The translations under genes were made by a program, and so were the position numbers. Shown here piece by piece: positions 8,132 through 17,169 of a DNA stretch of 64,000 nucleotides. Source of the DNA: Variovorax sp. JS1663 (lineage in GTDB: Bacteria; Pseudomonadota; Gammaproteobacteria; Burkholderiales; Burkholderiaceae_C); contig NZ_LYMK01000001.1 in NCBI RefSeq assembly GCF_002157355.1, positions 124,001 to 188,000 of the forward strand. Direction: 5' to 3'. The notes under the pieces are model-generated. The model ran no database searches. It was not told the DNA's origin and saw nothing but the letters and a program-made list of their open reading frames with translations. How positions within the stretch are numbered: the first letter of the stretch is position 1; each line of letters begins with the position of its first letter.

Positions 8132-9913
8132 ATGTCTACCTACGCCGCGCCCTTGCGCGACATGCTGTTCACGATGAAGGAAGTCGGAGGCCTGGATGCG
8201 ATCTGTGCCCAGCCGGGCCATGAAGAAACCACGCCCGACCTGGTCGAGGCCATCCTGCAGGAGGCTGCCCACTACGCCACCGGCGTGCTTGATCCGCTGA
8301 ACCGCACCGGCGACGTGCAGGGCGCGCGCTGGCACGACGGCCAGGTCACGCCAGCCGATGGCTTTCGCGAAGCCTGGGCCAGCTTCTGCGAGAACGGCTG
8401 GAACGGCATGCCCGCTGCCACCGAATGGGGCGGCCAGGGCCTGCCCACGCTGGTGTCCACAGCCGTGCTGGAGATGTGGAAGTCGTCCAACCTCGCGTTC
8501 AGCCTGTGCCAGATGCTCACGCTGGGCGCGGTGGAAGCCATTGCGCACCATGGCAGCGACGCACTCAAGCGCCGCTTCCTGGAGCCCATGGTCGCGGGCC
8601 GCTGGACCGGCACCATGAACCTCACCGAGCCCCAAGCAGGCTCCGACTTGGCCGCGCTGCGCAGTCGCGCCGTGCCCGAAGGCGACCATTACCGCGTCAG
8701 CGGAAACAAGATCTTCATCACCTGGGGCGAGCACGACATGGCCGAGAACATCGTCCACCTCGTGCTGGCGCGCCTGCCCGATGCACCGCCCGGCGTGAAA
8801 GGCATCTCGCTGTTCCTGTGCCCGAAGTACCTGGTCAACGACGACGGCTCCCTGGGCGAACGCAACGACCTGGCCTGCACCTCCATCGAGCACAAGATGG
8901 GCATCCACGGCAGCCCCACGGCGTCGATGAGCTTTGGCGACTGCGGGGGCGCGATCGGCTACCTGGTCGGCGAGCCGAACCAGGGGCTGGCCTGCATGTT
9001 CACGATGATGAACCATGCGCGGCTGAACGTCGGCCTTGAAGGCGTGGGCATCGCCGAGCGCGCCTACCAGCGCGCACGCGCCTACGCGCTGGAGCGGGTG
9101 CAGGGCAAGCCACTGCTCAGCGGCAGCACCACCATCGCCGGCCACCCGGACGTGCGGCGCATGCTGATGGACATGAAGGCCCGCACCGAGGCCATGCGCG
9201 CATTGGCCTATTTCTGCGCCGGCCAGATGGACCGCGCCGCAGGCCACGCCGACGCGCAAGAGCGCGAGCAGGCGCTGGCCCTGGTCGGCCTGCTGATCCC
9301 GGTGGTCAAGGGCTGGTGCACCGACAGCGCACAGGGCATCACGTCCGATGGTGTGCAGGTGCATGGCGGCATGGGTTACGTCGAGGAAACCGGCGCCTCA
9401 CAGCACTTGCGCGACGCGCGCATCACGACCATCTACGAAGGCACGACGGGCATCCAGGCCAACGACCTGATTGGCCGCAAGCTGGCGCGCGAGGGCGGGC
9501 GCACGCTGAAGGCACTGCTGGGCCGCATCGACGGCGATGCGCGCCGGTTGGCCGAGATGCCCGATGCCGCGCTGGCGCAGATCGGCGGCGTGTTAGCGGC
9601 TTCGGCGCGTGCGCTGGGGGACGCGGCCGACTGGCTGCTGGCCCACGACGACCAACCCGCGCAGTGCGCGGCGGGCGCCGTGCCCTTCTTGCGGCTGGCG
9701 GGCACGGTGATCGGCGGCTGGCTGTCGGCGCGCATGGCCGAAGCCGCCACTGCGCAACTCGCGGCGAGATCTGGCGATGCGGGCTTTCTCGGCGCCAAGC
9801 GTGCCACGGCCAGCCACTACGCAGCGCATGTCCTAGTGCAGGCGCCGATGTTGCGCGACATCGTCACGGGCGGCGCCGCCAGCACGCTGGCCCTGGCGGA
9901 TGATCAACTCTGA
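8132..9913 (+). CDS. Acyl-CoA dehydrogenase, long form (DmdC/FadE5-like, ~590 residues)
   Basis: 593 residues. It has the long-ACAD architecture, with an N-terminal helical lead (MSTYAAPLRDML), the substrate/FAD segments MNLTEPQAGSDLAALRSRA and KIFITWGEHD, the catalytic-end signature VHGGMGYVEETGASQHLRDARI...IYEGTTGIQANDLIGRKL, and a 120-residue C-terminal extension. This set matches 3-methylmercaptopropionyl-CoA dehydrogenase-like proteins, many of which take other acyl-CoAs. GAGGAG lies seven bases before the ATG. The ETF genes follow 24 bases later, so electrons probably pass directly to that ETF. Confidence 0.95.
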   Translation: MSTYAAPLRDMLFTMKEVGGLDAICAQPGHEETTPDLVEAILQEAAHYATGVLDPLNRTGDVQGARWHDGQVTPADGFREAWASFCENGWNGMPAATEWGGQGLPTLVSTAVLEMWKSSNLAFSLCQMLTLGAVEAIAHHGSDALKRRFLEPMVAGRWTGTMNLTEPQAGSDLAALRSRAVPEGDHYRVSGNKIFITWGEHDMAENIVHLVLARLPDAPPGVKGISLFLCPKYLVNDDGSLGERNDLACTSIEHKMGIHGSPTASMSFGDCGGAIGYLVGEPNQGLACMFTMMNHARLNVGLEGVGIAERAYQRARAYALERVQGKPLLSGSTTIAGHPDVRRMLMDMKARTEAMRALAYFCAGQMDRAAGHADAQEREQALALVGLLIPVVKGWCTDSAQGITSDGVQVHGGMGYVEETGASQHLRDARITTIYEGTTGIQANDLIGRKLAREGGRTLKALLGRIDGDARRLAEMPDAALAQIGGVLAASARALGDAADWLLAHDDQPAQCAAGAVPFLRLAGTVIGGWLSARMAEAATAQLAARSGDAGFLGAKRATASHYAAHVLVQAPMLRDIVTGGAASTLALADDQL

Positions 9914-9937
9914 ATGATCCTGAAAGGAAACCCTCCC

Positions 9938-10687
9938 ATGAAAATCCTGGTTCCCGTCAAGCGGGTGGTTGACTACAACGTCAAGGTCCGCGTCCAGAGC
10001 GATGGCAGCGGCGTGGACATCGCCAATGTCAAAATGAGCATGAACCCCTTCGACGAGATTGCCGTCGAAGAGGCTGTGCGGCTCAAGGAGAAAGGCGCGG
10101 CAACGGAGATCGTCGCCGTCTCGTGCGGCGTGTCCCAATGCCAGGAGACGCTGCGCACCGCCATGGCCATCGGTGCCGACCGCGGCATCCTGGTCGAGAC
10201 CAATGAAGAACTGCAGCCGCTGGCCGTGGCTAAGCTGCTCAAGGCCCTGATCGACAATGAACAGCCCGGCCTCGTGATCCTGGGCAAGCAGGCCATCGAC
10301 GACGACTGCAACCAGACCGGCCAGATGCTGGCGGCGCTGGCCGACCTGCCGCAAGCCACCTTCGCCTCCAAGGTCGAGATCGCCGGCGACAAGGCAGCCG
10401 TGACCCGCGAAGTGGACGGCGGCCTGGAAACCCTCAGCCTTACGCTGCCCGCCGTCATCACCGCCGACCTGCGCCTGAACGAGCCGCGCTACGTCACGCT
10501 GCCCAACATCATGAAGGCCAAGAAAAAGCCGCTGGACACCGTCAAGCCCGAAGACCTCGGCGTGGACGTGGCCCCGCGCCTGAAGACCTTGAAGGTCAGC
10601 GAACCCGCCAAGCGCGGCGCCGGCGTGAAGGTGGCCGACGTGGCCGCCCTGGTCGAGAAACTCAAGAACGAAGCGAAGGTGATCTGA
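9938..10687 (+). CDS. etfB: Electron transfer flavoprotein, beta subunit
   Basis: 249 residues. It opens [14 protein letters not shown] and contains the recognition-loop region [23 protein letters not shown], which docks acyl-CoA dehydrogenases, and [20 protein letters not shown], the AMP-binding side. An upstream in-frame ATG (9914) is ignored because AAGGAAA precedes 9938 and the canonical start is MKILVPVK. Carries electrons from the dehydrogenases to ETF-quinone oxidoreductase. Separated from etfA by a single base. Confidence 0.97.
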   Translation: MKILVPVKRVVDYNVKVRVQSDGSGVDIANVKMSMNPFDEIAVEEAVRLKEKGAATEIVAVSCGVSQCQETLRTAMAIGADRGILVETNEELQPLAVAKLLKALIDNEQPGLVILGKQAIDDDCNQTGQMLAALADLPQATFASKVEIAGDKAAVTREVDGGLETLSLTLPAVITADLRLNEPRYVTLPNIMKAKKKPLDTVKPEDLGVDVAPRLKTLKVSEPAKRGAGVKVADVAALVEKLKNEAKVI

Positions 10688-10688
10688 C

Positions 10689-11633
10689 ATGACCGTACTC
10701 GTAATCGCTGAACACGACAACGCGACCATCAAGGGCGCGACGCTCAACACCGTGACGGCCGCCGCAGCCTGCGGCGGCGACGTGCACGTGCTGGTGGCCG
10801 GCCACAACGCCGGCGCTGCCGCACAGCAAGCCAGCCAGATCGCCGGCGTTGCCAAGGTCATCCACGCCGACGGCGCCAGCCTGGCCCACGGCCTCGCCGA
10901 GAACGTGGCCGCCCAGGTGCTGGCACTCCATGGCAGTGGTGCCGGCAACTACAGCCACATCCTGTTCCCCGCCACCGCCAGCGGCAAGAACGTGGCCCCG
11001 CGCGTGGCTGCCAAGCTCGACGTCGCCCAGATCAGCGACATCACCAAGGTCATCTCCGCCGATACCTTCGAGCGCCCCATCTACGCCGGCAACGCCATCG
11101 CCACCGTGCAGTCTGCTGATGCCGTGAAGGTCATCACCGTGCGCACCACCGGCTTTGACGCCGCCGCCGCCACGGGTGGCAGCGCCGCTGTCGAAACCGC
11201 TGCTGCGGCCGCCGACGCTGGCAAGAGCAGCTACGTGGGCAGCGAGATCGCCAAGAGCGACCGCCCCGAACTCACCGCCGCCAAGATCATCGTGTCTGGT
11301 GGCCGTGCGCTGGGCAGCAAGGAAAAGTTCGACGAAGTCATCACCCCCCTGGCCGACAAGCTGGGCGCTGCCATCGGCGCCAGCCGTGCTGCCGTGGATG
11401 CGGGCTACGCCCCCAACGACCTGCAAGTGGGCCAGACGGGCAAGATCGTCGCGCCGCAGTTGTACATTGCCGCCGGCATCTCGGGCGCCATCCAGCACCT
11501 GGCCGGCATGAAGGACTCCAAGGTGATCGTGGCGATCAACAAGGACCCCGAGGCCCCGATCTTCAGCGTGGCCGACTACGGGCTGGAGGCGGACCTTTTC
11601 GCAGTTGTGCCGGAATTCGTCAAGGCCTTTTAA
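10689..11633 (+). CDS. etfA: Electron transfer flavoprotein, alpha subunit
   Basis: 314 residues, typical length. The C-terminal FAD domain shows [24 protein letters not shown], the QVGQTGK loop, [13 protein letters not shown] and [22 protein letters not shown], which together bind FAD. It starts one base after the etfB stop, so the two subunits are translated in step. This second ETF pair is presumably dedicated to the ICE-borne acyl-CoA dehydrogenases, since such chromosomes normally carry their own ETF elsewhere (inference). Confidence 0.97.
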   Translation: MTVLVIAEHDNATIKGATLNTVTAAAACGGDVHVLVAGHNAGAAAQQASQIAGVAKVIHADGASLAHGLAENVAAQVLALHGSGAGNYSHILFPATASGKNVAPRVAAKLDVAQISDITKVISADTFERPIYAGNAIATVQSADAVKVITVRTTGFDAAAATGGSAAVETAAAAADAGKSSYVGSEIAKSDRPELTAAKIIVSGGRALGSKEKFDEVITPLADKLGAAIGASRAAVDAGYAPNDLQVGQTGKIVAPQLYIAAGISGAIQHLAGMKDSKVIVAINKDPEAPIFSVADYGLEADLFAVVPEFVKAF

Positions 11634-11650
11634 ATTGGATGAGATACACC

Positions 11651-12565
11651 ATGGAGCTTCGGCATTTACGTTGCTTTATAGCGGTGGCCGAAGAACTTCA
11701 CTTCGGCCGCGCAGCGGAAAAGCTGCACATCGATCAGTCCCCTTTGTCGCGCACCATCAAGGAGATAGAGGAAGAGCTCGGGGCGCAACTGTTCACGCGA
11801 ACCACGCGAAGCACCCGCCTGACCTTTGCCGGAATGGCATTCCTGGAGCGGGTGCCGCGAATCTTCGAAGCTCTGAAACAGGCGTGTGACGGCGTCAAGT
11901 CCGCCGCCAGTGGGTTTCAGCGACAGTTGCGCATCGCTTTGTCCGATGGCATCACGCCCTCGCGAATGCCGACGCTGCTGGCACAGTGCCGAGCGGAAGA
12001 TCCAGAGATTGATGTTCGGCTATTTGAGGTGCCGTTGGATCAACAGATCAAGGGTCTGCACGATGACCTGTATGACGTCGGCTTTTCGATGGCCGAAGAG
12101 GTGGGCGACGGCATTGTGGTCAGGCCTGCATGGGAAGACGAACTGATGGTGGCGGTCCCAGCTCGCCATCCTGTTCTGGCCCACAAGCACGTGCCGTTGG
12201 AAGAAGTGTTGCGCTATCCGCTGGCGCTATGCGATCCGGCGATATGCGAAGGCCATGCACGCCAAGTTGATCGCGTTTTGCAGCGCTACGAGCAACAGCC
12301 ACTGATCGCCCAGCGCGTGGCGTCCTATGAGGTGATGATGACCTTGGTCTCAGCCGGATTGGCGCTCGGTTTGGCGGGCGCCGCGCACATTGCATCCGGC
12401 CGTGGGCCAGGTGTTGTGGCCCGGCGCTTGGCGGGCAAGCCGCAGATGCTGGCCACGTATCTGCTGCACCGTGACGTGGAGCCCTCCGAAATGCTGGCCC
12501 GGTTCATCGAACGAGTGGCCTCCATTGATTCGGCGGATGGCTCCAGCGCCGCCGAGGACTCCTGA
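11651..12565 (+). CDS. LysR-family regulator at the head of the transfer region (TraR-like)
   Basis: 304 residues from the ATG at 11651 ([19 protein letters not shown], the usual LysR opening); the ORF also permits a start four codons earlier. The HTH is [22 protein letters not shown], followed by a LysR substrate domain with Ala/Gly-rich effector pocket segments. In Tn4371-family ICEs a LysR gene (called traR) sits exactly here, ahead of traG and trb, and is thought to influence transfer; the same role is inferred. It follows etfA by 17 bases in the same direction, so cargo transcription may read into it. Confidence 0.9.
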   Translation: MELRHLRCFIAVAEELHFGRAAEKLHIDQSPLSRTIKEIEEELGAQLFTRTTRSTRLTFAGMAFLERVPRIFEALKQACDGVKSAASGFQRQLRIALSDGITPSRMPTLLAQCRAEDPEIDVRLFEVPLDQQIKGLHDDLYDVGFSMAEEVGDGIVVRPAWEDELMVAVPARHPVLAHKHVPLEEVLRYPLALCDPAICEGHARQVDRVLQRYEQQPLIAQRVASYEVMMTLVSAGLALGLAGAAHIASGRGPGVVARRLAGKPQMLATYLLHRDVEPSEMLARFIERVASIDSADGSSAAEDS

Positions 12566-12590
12566 TCCACCTGCTGAAAGGACCCAAGCC

Positions 12591-12818
12591 ATGACCCGAT
12601 TCCTGCCGCTGCTGATGGTTGCCGCACTGACGGGCTGTGGACCATCCCAACCGACGGAAACCGTGGACTTCCTCGTTGCCCATCCCGAGCGCCTCAAAGA
12701 AGTCCAGCGCCTGTGCAAGGAAGACCGCGCGAAGGCAGGAGAAGAACTCTGCCGCCGTGCGGCCGAAGCCGCCAACCGGCGTTTCTTCGGCGATCGGCCG
12801 GAACAGCAATCCAAATAG
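12591..12818 (+). CDS. EexN-family lipoprotein (putative entry exclusion), copy 1
   Basis: 75 residues with a signal sequence and lipobox LTGC (Cys at residue 17), then a short Lys/Arg/Glu-rich helix containing two Cys (LCKEDRAKAGEELCRRAA). The phrase VDFLVAHPERLKEVQRLC is the EexN signature. Such small lipoproteins accompany trb-type mating systems and are predicted to block redundant mating. It shares its motif with the lipoprotein at 20345-20668 in the same operon. Confidence 0.8.
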   Translation: MTRFLPLLMVAALTGCGPSQPTETVDFLVAHPERLKEVQRLCKEDRAKAGEELCRRAAEAANRRFFGDRPEQQSK

Positions 12819-13035
12819 CGCCCCGCGCCGTCGCCTGGCCGCGACAGAGTTCTTGCTGTTACCTCATCACGCCGCAGCGCGCTCGCGCATGCGGCATTTT
12901 TATTGCCTTCGCCACAGCAAGAAGTCTGGCCATTTTGGCCTGAATCCCCGCTATAACGGTCTTTGACCGACCTGCACGCTCGCCTTGATCCTCGGCACTA
13001 CGGCATGTCCCTGTGCCGTAGCGGGAGGTTGGCCA
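12819..13035 (+). promoter_or_regulatory. Leader of the traG-trb operon
   Basis: 217 bases with no credible gene. It holds an inverted repeat GGCCA-ttt-TGGCC near 12929-12941, a TATAAC hexamer at 12952 that could be a -10 box, and the hairpin at 12998-13021 next to the traG ribosome site. It is probably the main promoter/leader for the transfer genes; that is inference from position. Confidence 0.45.
12998..13021 (+). promoter_or_regulatory. Hairpin abutting the traG ribosome-binding site
   Basis: Perfect 8-bp stem CTACGGCA / TGCCGTAG with an 8-base loop. It ends one base before GGGAGG, the Shine-Dalgarno of traG (ATG 13036). It has no T-tract, so it is not an intrinsic terminator. It could be a protein operator or an RNA structure that gates traG translation. 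Confidence 0.45.
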
Positions 13036-15033
13036 ATGCAAGGAACGAACGTGCTGTTCGGTCAGATTGCCGTTGTCTTCGGCATCGTGATCGCTGGCGT
13101 ATGGAGCGCCACGCAATGGACAGCAGCGGCGCTGGGCTACCAGCTACGCCTGGGTTCGCCCTGGTTCGATTTCCTCGGCACGCCGGTCTATCACCCCTGG
13201 CGCCTGTTCGAGTGGTGGTTCTTCTTCGACGCCTACGCGCCGCATGTATTCGACGTGGGCGGTGCCATTGCCGCAGGCAGCGGCCTGATCGCGGTGGTGG
13301 TTGCCATCGGCATGTCGATCTGGCGCTCGCGCCAGTCCAAGCTGGTCACGACCTACGGCACGGCGCGCTGGGCCAACGCGGAGGACATTCACAAGGCGGG
13401 CCTTGACCAGCCTGCAGGCGTGTTCCTCGGCCTGCATCGGCAGCAGTACCTGCGGCACGAGGGCCCGGAACATGTCCTGACCTTCGCGCCCACGCGCTCA
13501 GGCAAGGGCGTGGGCCTGGTGGTGCCAACGCTTCTTTCTTGGCCAGCGTCTGCCGTCATCCACGACATCAAGGGCGAGAACTGGAGCATCACCGCAGGTT
13601 GGCGTTCGCGCTTCTCGCATTGCCTGCTGTTCAATCCGACGGACAGCAAGTCGGCGGCCTACAACCCGCTGCTGGAAGTCCGGCGCGGCGCGCATGAGGT
13701 GCGCGACGTGCAGAACATCGCGGACATCCTGGTCGATCCCGATGGCGCGCTGGAGAAGCGCAACCACTGGGAGAAGACTTCGCACGCATTGCTGGTCGGG
13801 GCCATTCTGCATGTGCTCTACGCGGGCGAAGACAAGACGCTGCGCGGTGTCGCCAACTTCCTCAGCGACCCGGCTTGTCCCTTTGAGCTGACGCTGCATC
13901 GGATGATGACCACATCGCATCTCGGCGATGGCCCGCATCCGGTCGTTTCCTCGGCGGCGCGCGAAGTGCTCAACAAATCGGACAACGAACGCTCGGGCGT
14001 GTTGTCCACGGCCATGTCGTTCCTCGGCCTCTACCGCGACCCGACGGTGGCCGAAGTCACCTCGCGCTGCGACTGGCGCATTGCCGACCTGATCGCGGCC
14101 GAGCATCCGGGGTCGCTGTACCTGGTGGTGCCGCCTTCGGACATTTCGCGGACGAAGCCGCTGATCCGCCTGATCCTCAACCAGATCGGCCGGCGCCTCA
14201 CCGAATCACTCGATGGCAGCGACGGCATCGAGCGTCGTCACAAGCTGCTGCTGATGCTCGATGAGTTTCCGGCACTCGGACGCCTCGACTTCTTCGAGAC
14301 GGCGTTGGCCTTCATGGCTGGCTATGGCATCCGCAGCTTCCTCATCGCGCAGTCGCTCAACCAGATCGACAAAGCCTACGGCCAGAACCATTCGATCCTG
14401 GACAACTGCCATGTGCGCGTGACGTTCGCCACCAACGATGAGCGCACCGCCAAACGGATCTCCGAGACGCTCGGCACTGCGACCGAGCTGCGCGCGCAGC
14501 GCAACTACGCGGGCCACCGGCTCGCGCCGTGGCTCGGGCACTTGATGGTGTCGCGCCAGGAAACCGCGCGCCCGCTGTTGACGCCGGGCGAAGTCATGCA
14601 GCTTCCGCCCGACGAAGCAGTGGTGATGGTGTCCAGCGTGGCGCCGATCAAGGCCAAGAAGCTGCGCTACTACGCGGACAGCAATTTCAAGCGGCGCGTG
14701 TTGCCGCCGCCCGCGCTGGCGAGCGAGCGATACGCCGACGCGCCGCCATCGCGTCCCGACGACTGGAGCGGACTGGCGATTCCCGCCGCACCGGCCGCGG
14801 CGTCCGCTGATGGCCTGGAGAACTTGGGTTCGACCGACGACGGTGGTCCGCGCCGTCAGCCCGAGCTTTCCGAAACCGTCGCCTACGACCCCGAGCAGGC
14901 CGCACCCGTGGCCGACCTTGGCCTGCTCGATGACGACGACATGCCGCTTCCCCTCCCGCGCCGGTTCGATCCGGCCCTGCAACGCACGGCCCGGCTGGCT
15001 TCCCTCGACCCTGACGACGGAATCGACCTATGA
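13036..15033 (+). CDS. traG: Type IV coupling protein TraG (VirD4 family)
   Basis: 665 residues. The inner-membrane hexameric ATPase brings relaxosome DNA to the mating pore. Membrane segments lie near residues 9-27 and 75-95. Walker A is APTRSGKGVG (about 151-160), and the Walker B region is LLLMLDEFPALGRLDFFE followed by AQSLNQIDKAYG. ATG 13036 is chosen for its GGGAGG seven bases upstream; an in-frame start 17 codons earlier lacks one. The stop overlaps the next gene's start (ATGA). Confidence 0.95.
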   Translation: MQGTNVLFGQIAVVFGIVIAGVWSATQWTAAALGYQLRLGSPWFDFLGTPVYHPWRLFEWWFFFDAYAPHVFDVGGAIAAGSGLIAVVVAIGMSIWRSRQSKLVTTYGTARWANAEDIHKAGLDQPAGVFLGLHRQQYLRHEGPEHVLTFAPTRSGKGVGLVVPTLLSWPASAVIHDIKGENWSITAGWRSRFSHCLLFNPTDSKSAAYNPLLEVRRGAHEVRDVQNIADILVDPDGALEKRNHWEKTSHALLVGAILHVLYAGEDKTLRGVANFLSDPACPFELTLHRMMTTSHLGDGPHPVVSSAAREVLNKSDNERSGVLSTAMSFLGLYRDPTVAEVTSRCDWRIADLIAAEHPGSLYLVVPPSDISRTKPLIRLILNQIGRRLTESLDGSDGIERRHKLLLMLDEFPALGRLDFFETALAFMAGYGIRSFLIAQSLNQIDKAYGQNHSILDNCHVRVTFATNDERTAKRISETLGTATELRAQRNYAGHRLAPWLGHLMVSRQETARPLLTPGEVMQLPPDEAVVMVSSVAPIKAKKLRYYADSNFKRRVLPPPALASERYADAPPSRPDDWSGLAIPAAPAAASADGLENLGSTDDGGPRRQPELSETVAYDPEQAAPVADLGLLDDDDMPLPLPRRFDPALQRTARLASLDPDDGIDL

Positions 15034-15476
15034 CCCAGCACCGCCTCAATGTGTTCATTCAGCCGGAGCACAGCAAACGGCTCGACGAACTGGCCGCCAC
15101 CAAAGGCGTATCGAAGTCCAGCATCGTCGCGGCGGCACTCGCATCGTGGCTGTCGCCCGATGCCGCCGACCAGCGGGAGGCGGCCATTGCCAAACGGTTG
15201 GATCGGCTGTCGCGCCACGCCGAGCGCATGGAGCGCGACCAGAACATTCAGATCGAGACGCTGGCGCTGTTCATCCGCTACTTCCTCACGGTCAGCACAC
15301 CCGTGCCCGAAGCACATCAGGACGCCGCTCGCGCCCAGGGCAAGGCCCGCTTCGAGCAGTTCGTGGAGCAGTTGGGCCGCCACCTGCTGCGTGGGCGCAG
15401 TCTGGTGCGCGACGTGGTGGAGGAACTGCATCCCGACCCTTCGCGCATGGGTGAAGTGCAGGAGCGTACGTCATGA
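15030..15476 (+). CDS. Ribbon-helix-helix (CopG-like) protein of the transfer operon
   Basis: 148 residues. The N-terminal 45 have the RHH pattern (RLNVFIQPEHSKRLDELAATKGVSKSSIVAAAL); the rest is helical and charged. ATGA overlaps link it to traG and trbB. A CopG-type gene stands at this spot in Tn4371-like modules. It may autoregulate the operon or assist relaxosome assembly; neither is shown here. Confidence 0.85.
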   Translation: MTQHRLNVFIQPEHSKRLDELAATKGVSKSSIVAAALASWLSPDAADQREAAIAKRLDRLSRHAERMERDQNIQIETLALFIRYFLTVSTPVPEAHQDAARAQGKARFEQFVEQLGRHLLRGRSLVRDVVEELHPDPSRMGEVQERTS

Positions 15477-16489
15477 GTACCACGCCTTCTTCCTTCACCG
15501 CCGTTTCGCTAGATCGCCGCATCCAGATGTTGCGCACAGCGATGGGGCCGCTGATCGCCGCTGCGCTCGAAGACCCGGACGTGGTGGAAATCATGCTCAA
15601 CCCCGACCGGACGCTCTGGGTGGATCGGCTTTCCACGGGCCGCGCGCCGATGGGCGTGGAGCTGTCCGAAGCGGACGGTGAACGCATTATTCGGCTCGTG
15701 GCGGCCCATGTCGGTGCCGAGGTGCATCGGGGCCAGCCGCTGTTGACGGCGGAGCTGCCCGAGACGGGCGAACGCTTCGAGGGCATCTTGCCGCCGGCCG
15801 CGCCGGGGCCTGCCTTCGCACTGCGCAAGCGCGCCTTTGGCGTGATCCCGCTGTCGCGCTACATCGAGGATGGAATGATGACCGCCGCGCAGGCGGGCTT
15901 GCTGGTGCGTGCAGTGCGCGAGCGCAAGAACATTCTGATCGCAGGTGGCACTAGCACCGGCAAGACCACGCTCGCCAATGCCTTGCTTTCCGAGATCGCC
16001 GCCACCGGCGACCGCGTGCTGGTGCTCGAAGACACGGTGGAGCTGCAATGCGCGGCCCGCGACCACGTGCCGCTGCGCACACGCGCGGGCGTGGTGTCCA
16101 TGACCGAGCTGGTGCGCTCGTCCATGCGCCTTCGGCCGGATCGCGTGATCGTCGGCGAAGTGCGCGGCGCCGAGGCGCTGGATCTCATCAAGGTGTGGGG
16201 CACCGGCCATCCGGGCGGCATCGCCACGATCCACGCCGGCTCCGCGCTGGGCGCACTGCTGCGCCTGGAGCAACTGATTCTCGAAGTGGCGGTGAACCCG
16301 CCCCGTGCGCTGATCGCGGAAGCGGTCAACGTGGTCATCCACATCGCCGGGCGCGGACGCAAGCGCCGCATCGAGAGCATCGCTCGCGTCGTCGGCTTCG
16401 ATGGCGTTGGGTATCACCTGGCGGACGCGCTGGAGGCTCCATTCCCGGAGTTGCTGCCGCAGTCCGACTTTTCCCCCCCTGTCCCCTGA
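15473..16489 (+). CDS. trbB: TrbB, secretion ATPase (VirB11 family)
   Basis: 338 residues. The cytoplasmic hexameric ATPase powers pilus assembly and transfer. Walker A is AGGTSTGKTTLANALL (about residues 159-174), the Asp box is VLVLEDTVELQC, and Walker B/His-box are RPDRVIVGEVRGAEALDLIKVWGTGHPGG, with GTGHPGG being the family's diagnostic stretch. The start overlaps the previous stop (ATGA). Confidence 0.96.
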   Translation: MSTTPSSFTAVSLDRRIQMLRTAMGPLIAAALEDPDVVEIMLNPDRTLWVDRLSTGRAPMGVELSEADGERIIRLVAAHVGAEVHRGQPLLTAELPETGERFEGILPPAAPGPAFALRKRAFGVIPLSRYIEDGMMTAAQAGLLVRAVRERKNILIAGGTSTGKTTLANALLSEIAATGDRVLVLEDTVELQCAARDHVPLRTRAGVVSMTELVRSSMRLRPDRVIVGEVRGAEALDLIKVWGTGHPGGIATIHAGSALGALLRLEQLILEVAVNPPRALIAEAVNVVIHIAGRGRKRRIESIARVVGFDGVGYHLADALEAPFPELLPQSDFSPPVP

Positions 16490-16507
16490 CCACTCTGGAG
16501 AACTGCC

Positions 16508-16891
16508 ATGACGCAGATGATCGTTCCTGCTTTCCGTTTTTCCGCGTATCCGCTTCCTCGGCCACCGCGGCTGGATAGCCTGGCTCGCCCGGCCATGCAG
16601 GGCTTGATGCTCGCGGCGCTGATGCTGCTGCTTGCGGGCGCGGCTCAGGCCGCCGGTTCGTCGATGCCGTGGGAAGGCCCGCTGCAATCCATCCTGGAGT
16701 CGATCCAGGGACCTGTGGCCCGGATCATCGCGGTCATCATCATCATTGCCACGGGCCTGGCGCTGGCCTTCGGCGATACCTCGGGCGGCTTCCGCAAGCT
16801 GATCCAGATCGTCTTTGGCCTATCGATCGCGTTCGCGGCTTCGAGCTTCTTCCTGTCGTTCTTCAGCTTCTCCGGTGGGGCCGTCGTATGA
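16508..16891 (+). CDS. trbC: TrbC, prepilin (VirB2 family)
   Basis: 127 residues. Basic N-region, a long leader hydrophobic stretch (MLAALMLLLAGAAQAAG) with a probable cut after AQA, then two hydrophobic segments (IIAVIIIIATGLALAFG and IQIVFGLSIAFAASSFF) separated by a short polar loop: the VirB2/TrbC pilin hairpin. In RP4 the mature pilin is cyclised; whether that happens here is not known. CTGGAGA stands before the ATG. The stop overlaps the trbD start. Confidence 0.92.
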   Translation: MTQMIVPAFRFSAYPLPRPPRLDSLARPAMQGLMLAALMLLLAGAAQAAGSSMPWEGPLQSILESIQGPVARIIAVIIIIATGLALAFGDTSGGFRKLIQIVFGLSIAFAASSFFLSFFSFSGGAVV

Positions 16892-17160
16892 ACGGCCCGC
16901 ACGATGGGATGCCTGGCTTCGAGGTGCCGCTGCATCGGTCTTTGACCGAGCCGATTCTGATGGGCGGTGCCCCGCGCACCGTGGCCATCACCAACGGCAC
17001 CTTGGCCGCTGCCGTGGGCCTGGGCTTGCAGATGTGGATTCCGGGCGTGGTGCTCTGGATCGTCGGCCATGCGCTGGCGGTCTGGGGCGCTCGTGTCGAT
17101 CCGCAGTTCATGCAGGTCTTCGCCCGCCACATCAAGCACCGGCCGCTGCTGGACGTGTGA
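16888..17160 (+). CDS. trbD: TrbD (VirB3 family)
   Basis: 90 residues with a hydrophobic pair (NGTLAAAVGLGLQMWIPG and VVLWIVGHALAVWGA) and PLHRSLTEPILMGGAPR, the standard TrbD/VirB3 opening. This small inner-membrane protein works with TrbE in pilus biogenesis. It starts inside the trbC stop (ATGA) and ends ten bases before trbE. Confidence 0.93.
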   Translation: MNGPHDGMPGFEVPLHRSLTEPILMGGAPRTVAITNGTLAAAVGLGLQMWIPGVVLWIVGHALAVWGARVDPQFMQVFARHIKHRPLLDV

Positions 17161-17169
17161 GGTGATGCC

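Noticed and set aside
12861..12957. Complete sigma-70 promoter for the trb operon
   Set aside because: TATAAC at 12952 is a fair -10 box, but no -35 hexamer stands at a proper distance.
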